Source of the DNA: Akkermansiaceae bacterium
GTDB lineage: Bacteria; Verrucomicrobiota; Verrucomicrobiia; Verrucomicrobiales; Akkermansiaceae
Assembly (NCBI GenBank): GCA_019634595.1
Contig: JAHCBC010000002.1
Location: 124,001-188,000, forward strand
Direction of reading: 5' to 3'
Length of the DNA: 64,000 nt
Below, in pieces: positions 59,884 to 64,000 of this stretch. The stretch's first letter is position 1. Each line of letters opens with the position of its first letter. The position numbers and the translations under genes were made by a program. The notes below the pieces were generated by a model that saw nothing but the letters and a program-made list of their open reading frames with translations, ran no database searches and was not told the origin of the DNA.

Positions 59884-62358
59884 TCAGGGGGTGGCAACCT
59901 TCACGCGGGCAAAGCGCCGGTTGCCGCCGGGGTCAGTGTCCTCAATGATGACCCGTTCCCAAGTGGCGTCGATGGAGTGCACGGTTTCGTTGCCTATGAA
60001 AGTCTCCCATGAGCCGGGGCCGGAATCGGTGAGGTTGGTGGAGAACTGGGGAAGATAGGCGATGCCCGGCTGGGTGCTGGCTTTCCGCCGGATATATTCG
60101 AGCCTCAGGCGGGGCTCGGAGTTGCCGCCGGTGCTCTGGATCACCGGCAGCCCGCTGGTCCCTGAGCCAGGAGTCAGGATGGATGTTCCGGCGGTTGTGG
60201 GGTTCATGTTGAAAGCGAATTCCTGGAGATTGGTGATTCCGTCCTTGTCATGGTCAATGGCGGAGGCCGCCTCCGTCAGAGCCGGATTGATGAAATGCAG
60301 GCGTTTCCAGGCGACCAGCGGCGTATCCGGCCCGGTGATGATGAAATTGTCCGCGAACAACAGCCCTCCCGGAACCGTGGTCCCATCGCCATATGCCCAG
60401 ATCGCAACCCGAAAGGCCTGGGAACCGGACATTCCCCAGGAACGGTTGGCGGTGGCTCCACCGGTCCCTGCGATACCGTAGGAAGCGAACTGGTTCCAGG
60501 TGTACCCCCCGGCAGCGCCATCCGGATCATGAAAGCAGGCAATTACCTTCGTGCTCGCTTTGTAGGTGATACGAAGCGAGGCAACCGTCGAATTGCTCAG
60601 GGACGAAGTTTCCCCCCCACCGTTGATGCCCGCATAGACACCATTGAATATGAACGTTCCGTTGCGATAGGCATAGAGGGCGGTTTCCACCCGGTTGGTC
60701 GTCCCGGTGGGAGAGAATACGGCGATACCAATCCCGGTTTCCGAACCGGTCAGCGAAGGTGAAGTGAGATTGCTCACATCGATCACCGTTTCCCAGTCCT
60801 TGTCGTATCCAGGAGGATTCAGTATCCAAGGACGGTATAGATCACGGTCCGCGGCCGTGGCGCTGAACTCCAATCTACCGTTGACCTCGGAAAGGGTTCC
60901 GGAGGATCCGAGATCAGCCCCCCACTTCTCCGGTGACTTCAGATTGTCATTGAAGTTATCAGAATACTCGGCCGGCGCGGGAAGAACATGGAGAACAAAC
61001 GATTCCCTCGTTCCCAACGACGCTGGATTGGAGGTGACTTCCACGGAGATGCGGGTGGTGCCAACCACGGAGGGTCCGGAAAGGATCGACAATGTGCGCT
61101 CAGCGGCGCTCCCGCCGATCTGCAGATTGGCGTTGGGAAGGAGTGCCGTGTTGGATGATGTGGCGGTGACGGTCAGCTCCTCTTCGGGTCGGGTTTTGCT
61201 GTCGATGGTGAAAGCGATCGGGGGGATGGTTTGGTTGGCGTAGATGGTGATGTCCGGGAGGTCGCTTATCCGGATGTCGGGCACGGGAGTTCCGGGCGGA
61301 TCAGGAGGCTCCGGCTCCAGTGGGGCCGAAAAGCTTGCCGACTGGTCCAGATCGAACAAAGCATATGGGGTAGTGAGAGGGAGGTATCCGGCTTTATATA
61401 CCCTCCAGCGGTAGTAGCCGTTCTCGGATGCGCCGGGAAACCCCTGTTGCTTACCGTTGGGTAGGGTGGTCAAAACGTAGATATCCCCCACGGACGCTTG
61501 TTCGAACGTAACCCGGGCTCCTTCGATCGGGAGGCCGGTGGTTCTGTCCGTGACCTGGATGGCGGTATTCTGGTGGACGCCGAAGCCCATGGTGGCCGGA
61601 TGGCTCTGGTCGAAACGGACGGTGATTTGATATTGCCCCAAACCCTTCTCCAATACATTGGGAAGATCTCCAATCGTATCGCTCAAAAGGCTGAAACTCC
61701 GGCTATGACCCGGCTGAAGGGTAATCTTTTCCCCGGTGTAGGAGAAAAAACGGACTCCAGGAAAGGCATCGATCGAAAGATAGCCTGAAGCGGGATAGTG
61801 TCCCTGGTTGGTGAGTTTGATCTCCTCGCTGAGGCTTGATTGCGGCTCGTAGGTGAGATTGCTCTCATCCGTGATCACGACGCTCAACGGAGGGTTGTAG
61901 GAGAAGGTGCCGCTCCCGGTGAAGGTGCCGCTGTAGCTGCCCTGGCCGCCCTCACTTTCGGAGTAGGTTCCTTGGAAAGTTCCGCTGGAGGAATAGGTCC
62001 CTCCGTTCGCACTGGTGAAGACCAACGAAACATTTCCGGTTTCGGTCCCTACGCCGCCTTCATTGTCCGGAACCGTGTAGCGGAGCGTCGCGGCGTCCGG
62101 CCCGGTTCTGGTGAATGAATACGTGCCGCCTGCCACGGAGTTTTCTGAAACGAACCGTAGGCTGCGGGAGTCGGCGTAGGTTTCTGTTTCACTCGATGAG
62201 CCCCCTTCGCTGGAGACGTAGGTGATCTGGTCGGTGGCCGTCCCGGAAAATGAAACATCAGATCCCAGGGCAATGGAATCCGGAGCGAACCCCGCGGCCC
62301 CCGCCCGCAGCATGGCGGCGAGGATAAAGGGAATGATGTAGGTGACGGTGGATTTCAT
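59884..62358 (-). CDS. Large multidomain secreted protein
   Basis: 824 residues with a signal peptide (MKSTVTYIIPFILAAMLRAG). A Ser/Gly/Thr-rich N-terminal beta domain is followed by a carboxypeptidase-regulatory-like domain (VTDRTTGLPIEGARVTFEQA), a putative Ig/cadherin-like segment (DIRISDLPDITIYANQTIPP), a concanavalin-like domain (YSDNFNDNLKSPEKWGADLG ... FIITGPD) and an EF-hand/thrombospondin type-3-like motif (IDHDKDGITNLQEFAFNMNP) common near the C-terminus of verrucomicrobial exoproteins. No sorting signal is present. It is probably exported; its role is unknown. Confidence 0.72.
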   Translation of the reverse strand: MKSTVTYIIPFILAAMLRAGAAGFAPDSIALGSDVSFSGTATDQITYVSSEGGSSSETETYADSRSLRFVSENSVAGGTYSFTRTGPDAATLRYTVPDNEGGVGTETGNVSLVFTSANGGTYSSSGTFQGTYSESEGGQGSYSGTFTGSGTFSYNPPLSVVITDESNLTYEPQSSLSEEIKLTNQGHYPASGYLSIDAFPGVRFFSYTGEKITLQPGHSRSFSLLSDTIGDLPNVLEKGLGQYQITVRFDQSHPATMGFGVHQNTAIQVTDRTTGLPIEGARVTFEQASVGDIYVLTTLPNGKQQGFPGASENGYYRWRVYKAGYLPLTTPYALFDLDQSASFSAPLEPEPPDPPGTPVPDIRISDLPDITIYANQTIPPIAFTIDSKTRPEEELTVTATSSNTALLPNANLQIGGSAAERTLSILSGPSVVGTTRISVEVTSNPASLGTRESFVLHVLPAPAEYSDNFNDNLKSPEKWGADLGSSGTLSEVNGRLEFSATAADRDLYRPWILNPPGYDKDWETVIDVSNLTSPSLTGSETGIGIAVFSPTGTTNRVETALYAYRNGTFIFNGVYAGINGGGETSSLSNSTVASLRITYKASTKVIACFHDPDGAAGGYTWNQFASYGIAGTGGATANRSWGMSGSQAFRVAIWAYGDGTTVPGGLLFADNFIITGPDTPLVAWKRLHFINPALTEAASAIDHDKDGITNLQEFAFNMNPTTAGTSILTPGSGTSGLPVIQSTGGNSEPRLRLEYIRRKASTQPGIAYLPQFSTNLTDSGPGSWETFIGNETVHSIDATWERVIIEDTDPGGNRRFARVKVATP

Positions 62359-62366
62359 GGAAGGAA

Positions 62367-63173
62367 TCAGGATGGCCGGGATGGCCGGTTTCTGCGCACG
62401 ACAAGCGCCAGAGTTGGTCCGTACAGCAGGAGTGCCGAAGACTCCGGCACCGCGTTGAATGTCATCGTGAAGGAACCGGATGCCGACGCACCCGCCCCGG
62501 TGGACTGGCTGCCGAGAGATGCAGGGAGCCGTCCGCCCACTCCGATCTCGATCTCATAGACACCTGCGCCAAGCGTGCCGGATGTTCCATCCCCGGACAG
62601 AGGAAACATCGGAGCGCCCGTGGCGGGATTCACGGCACTCACTGCCTCCGGGCTCCAGATCAGTTGCGGGATATCCACCCTCCGGAGTTCGACCGTTGCG
62701 GTGGAGATATGGGAACCATTCGCCGTGTCACGTGCGGAGCCTGTCGCCAGATAGGCCTGTGCGGACATCTCCACATCAAGGGTGAAGCCAAACGTGCCAT
62801 CCAGGATGAAGCGATAAATGCTGGTGGCCTGGGCCTCTGAAAACACCCTGCCCGACTGCCCCGTACTCTGTCCTGCCGCAAGGACGGATGTCGATGCCTG
62901 CAGGGTGAAATCCGTCCCCCCAACCGTGAATGAGCCGCTGGCCGAATGGGCGGCCCGGACCAGGATTCCTCCCGTCACCACCGCTTCCTGATCGTTGGCG
63001 AACCCCGTTGTGCTGACAGCCGGGGAATCGGTGGACGGCATCGGGGTGATGCGTTCCGCGGCCAGTGTTCCGGAGTGGCTGACGGAATCCAGGGTCACCG
63101 AGGCGGCCTGGAGGGAAAGTGAGCTGGTCAGGAAAAAGACCAGCGCAGCGGCCGGGAGGAGGGGATTTTTCAT
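62367..63173 (-). CDS. PEP-CTERM-like secreted protein
   Basis: 268 residues from ATG 63173 (MKNPLLPAAALVFFLTSSLS). It ends VPESSALLLYGPTLALVV then RRNRPSRPS, a variant in which the usual PEP reads PES, and a basic tail. The body (ASVTLDSVSHSGTLAAERIT..., EIEIGVGGRLPASLG) is beta-rich. It lies 8 bp upstream of the 824-residue gene on the same strand, so the two form an operon. Confidence 0.72.
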   Translation of the reverse strand: MKNPLLPAAALVFFLTSSLSLQAASVTLDSVSHSGTLAAERITPMPSTDSPAVSTTGFANDQEAVVTGGILVRAAHSASGSFTVGGTDFTLQASTSVLAAGQSTGQSGRVFSEAQATSIYRFILDGTFGFTLDVEMSAQAYLATGSARDTANGSHISTATVELRRVDIPQLIWSPEAVSAVNPATGAPMFPLSGDGTSGTLGAGVYEIEIGVGGRLPASLGSQSTGAGASASGSFTMTFNAVPESSALLLYGPTLALVVRRNRPSRPS

Positions 63174-63314
63174 CGGGAAAGGAGGCTCAAGGATTCTAGG
63201 ATTAGATCCTCTCATGGTGAACTTTGGGAACCCCCCAAACCATGGGGGTGCCACGACGCCGTTCAGCAAACCCGATGCGGGAGCGTCATGACTGCGCCAC
63301 GCCGCTACGGAAAC

Positions 63315-64000
63315 TCACCTCTCCGCCAGCGTCCCCTCGGTCACGCCGAGTTTCTCGATGGCCTCCACGTCATCCAGCAGCTCGGTGGCGGTGGATTTCC
63401 CGGCGAGCAGGGCCTGGTAGGCGCGGATGGTGCGCCCGGCGGTGGTGCCGTCCTCGTCCAGCAGCTCGATCCGGAAATTCGACAGCCCCGTCACGCGGAG
63501 GTCACGGTAAAACCTGGCACCGGTCTGGGCACGGCCGTTGAAGAGGGTGTTGCGGCAGCCGACGTCCGCCTGCAGGCGGTGGAGCTGGCCGACGCGGTCG
63601 CGCAGGTGGACCACGTGGCTTTCGCACGGGCGGCCGCAGTCCTTGTAGGTGGTGCCGGTGCTGAGGAAGGTGCAAAAAACACAGTGCTCCATATGGAACA
63701 TGGGCATGTGCTGGTGCAGGGTGACCTCGAACCAATCCGCCGGCGCGCCGTTGAGCAGGTCCAGCACCTGGCCGATGTTCAGGTCATAGGAAACGGTGAG
63801 CCGGTCGAGGTTCGCATGCTCCTTCAGCAGCCGCGCGGTGATCGGGTTGGCGACATTGAGCGAGAAGTCGCCCGTCTTCACCAGGTCACTACGGTCCTTG
63901 TAGTATTCCAGCGACGACAGGTTGCGCAGCAGCAGGCCGTCCGGCTCCGCGCGCTCGATGAGCTTGAGGTATCCTCCCTCGCCCGGCTTCAGGATGCGCG
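63315..64000 (-). CDS. U32 peptidase family protein (partial)
   Basis: Only the C-terminal ~228 residues are in the window; the frame continues past the right edge. The Fe-S-type cysteine set MEHCVFCTFLSTGTTYKDCG then RPC is the U32 (YegQ/RlhA/TrhP-like) signature, preceded by NVANPITARLL and LTVSYDLNIGQVLDLL and followed by VGQLHRLQADVGCRNTLFNG. Members modify rRNA or tRNA (hydroxylation) or were first classed as collagenases. Which subgroup is not decidable from this fragment. Confidence 0.82.
   Translation of the reverse strand, partial: RILKPGEGGYLKLIERAEPDGLLLRNLSSLEYYKDRSDLVKTGDFSLNVANPITARLLKEHANLDRLTVSYDLNIGQVLDLLNGAPADWFEVTLHQHMPMFHMEHCVFCTFLSTGTTYKDCGRPCESHVVHLRDRVGQLHRLQADVGCRNTLFNGRAQTGARFYRDLRVTGLSNFRIELLDEDGTTAGRTIRAYQALLAGKSTATELLDDVEAIEKLGVTEGTLAER

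Noticed and set aside
63245..63300. Further copy of the 26-kb dispersed repeat
   Set aside because: Only a short GCGTCATGACTGCGCCACG-like match with diverged flanks; too short to annotate as a copy.

Overview
The window reads as a high-GC chromosome segment from a verrucomicrobial bacterium, most like the Luteolibacter/Verrucomicrobiales group. Markers are five secreted proteins ending in PEP-CTERM sorting signals, a DUF1552 protein, LL-diaminopimelate aminotransferase, an ELWxxDGT-repeat protein, few recognisable Shine-Dalgarno sites and very repeat-rich intergenic DNA. This taxonomic call is an inference from gene content.

Layout. 1-5.4 kb: a partial secreted FAD oxidoreductase, a GH25-like lipoprotein and membrane/PEP-CTERM proteins. 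5.4-12 kb: a two-gene membrane operon, dapL, an enoyl-reductase-like dehydrogenase and a gspE-gspF pair. 12-15.3 kb: PEP-CTERM protein, OppF-type ABC ATPase, DUF1552 protein. 15.5-26 kb: a heavy-metal resistance island (CsoR-type repressor with an SO_0444-like permease, a Zn/Cd P-type ATPase, and a CzcCBA-type RND system flanked by His-rich small proteins); a structured RNA with its own terminator sits inside it. 26-27 kb: an octamer tandem repeat and two repeat-plus-lipoprotein units. 27.3-33.7 kb: a complete urease operon, ureJ-A-B-C-(sORF)-E-F-G-D, in which a REP-associated tyrosine transposase lies between ureG and ureD. 33.7-40.7 kb: secreted TIM-barrel and carbohydrate-binding-like proteins, a NarL-type two-component pair, and a second FAD oxidoreductase. 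41-43.7 kb: a four-gene RiPP-like cluster: secreted Cys/Lys repeat precursor, MNIO (DUF692) enzyme, DUF2063 partner and an unrecognised fourth protein. 43.8-48.3 kb: cardiolipin synthase, ndk, TPR protein. 48.5-55.4 kb: a large glycosidase-like protein, leuA with a possible leucine leader peptide, and lpxA. 55.5-64 kb: large secreted repeat proteins and a partial U32 peptidase-family gene.

The most interesting system is the MNIO cluster. Its precursor has a signal peptide and three KDDCP(G/N)K units, and a strong intrinsic terminator separates the precursor gene from the enzyme genes, a layout expected when precursor must be made in excess. The second highlight is the REP/RAYT unit in the urease operon, where REP palindromes encode both the C-terminus of the transposase and the first codons of ureD. 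At least six distinct palindromic repeat families occupy the intergenic regions, and two of them show compensatory stem changes.

No rRNA, confident tRNA, CRISPR array, prophage or exosortase gene was seen.
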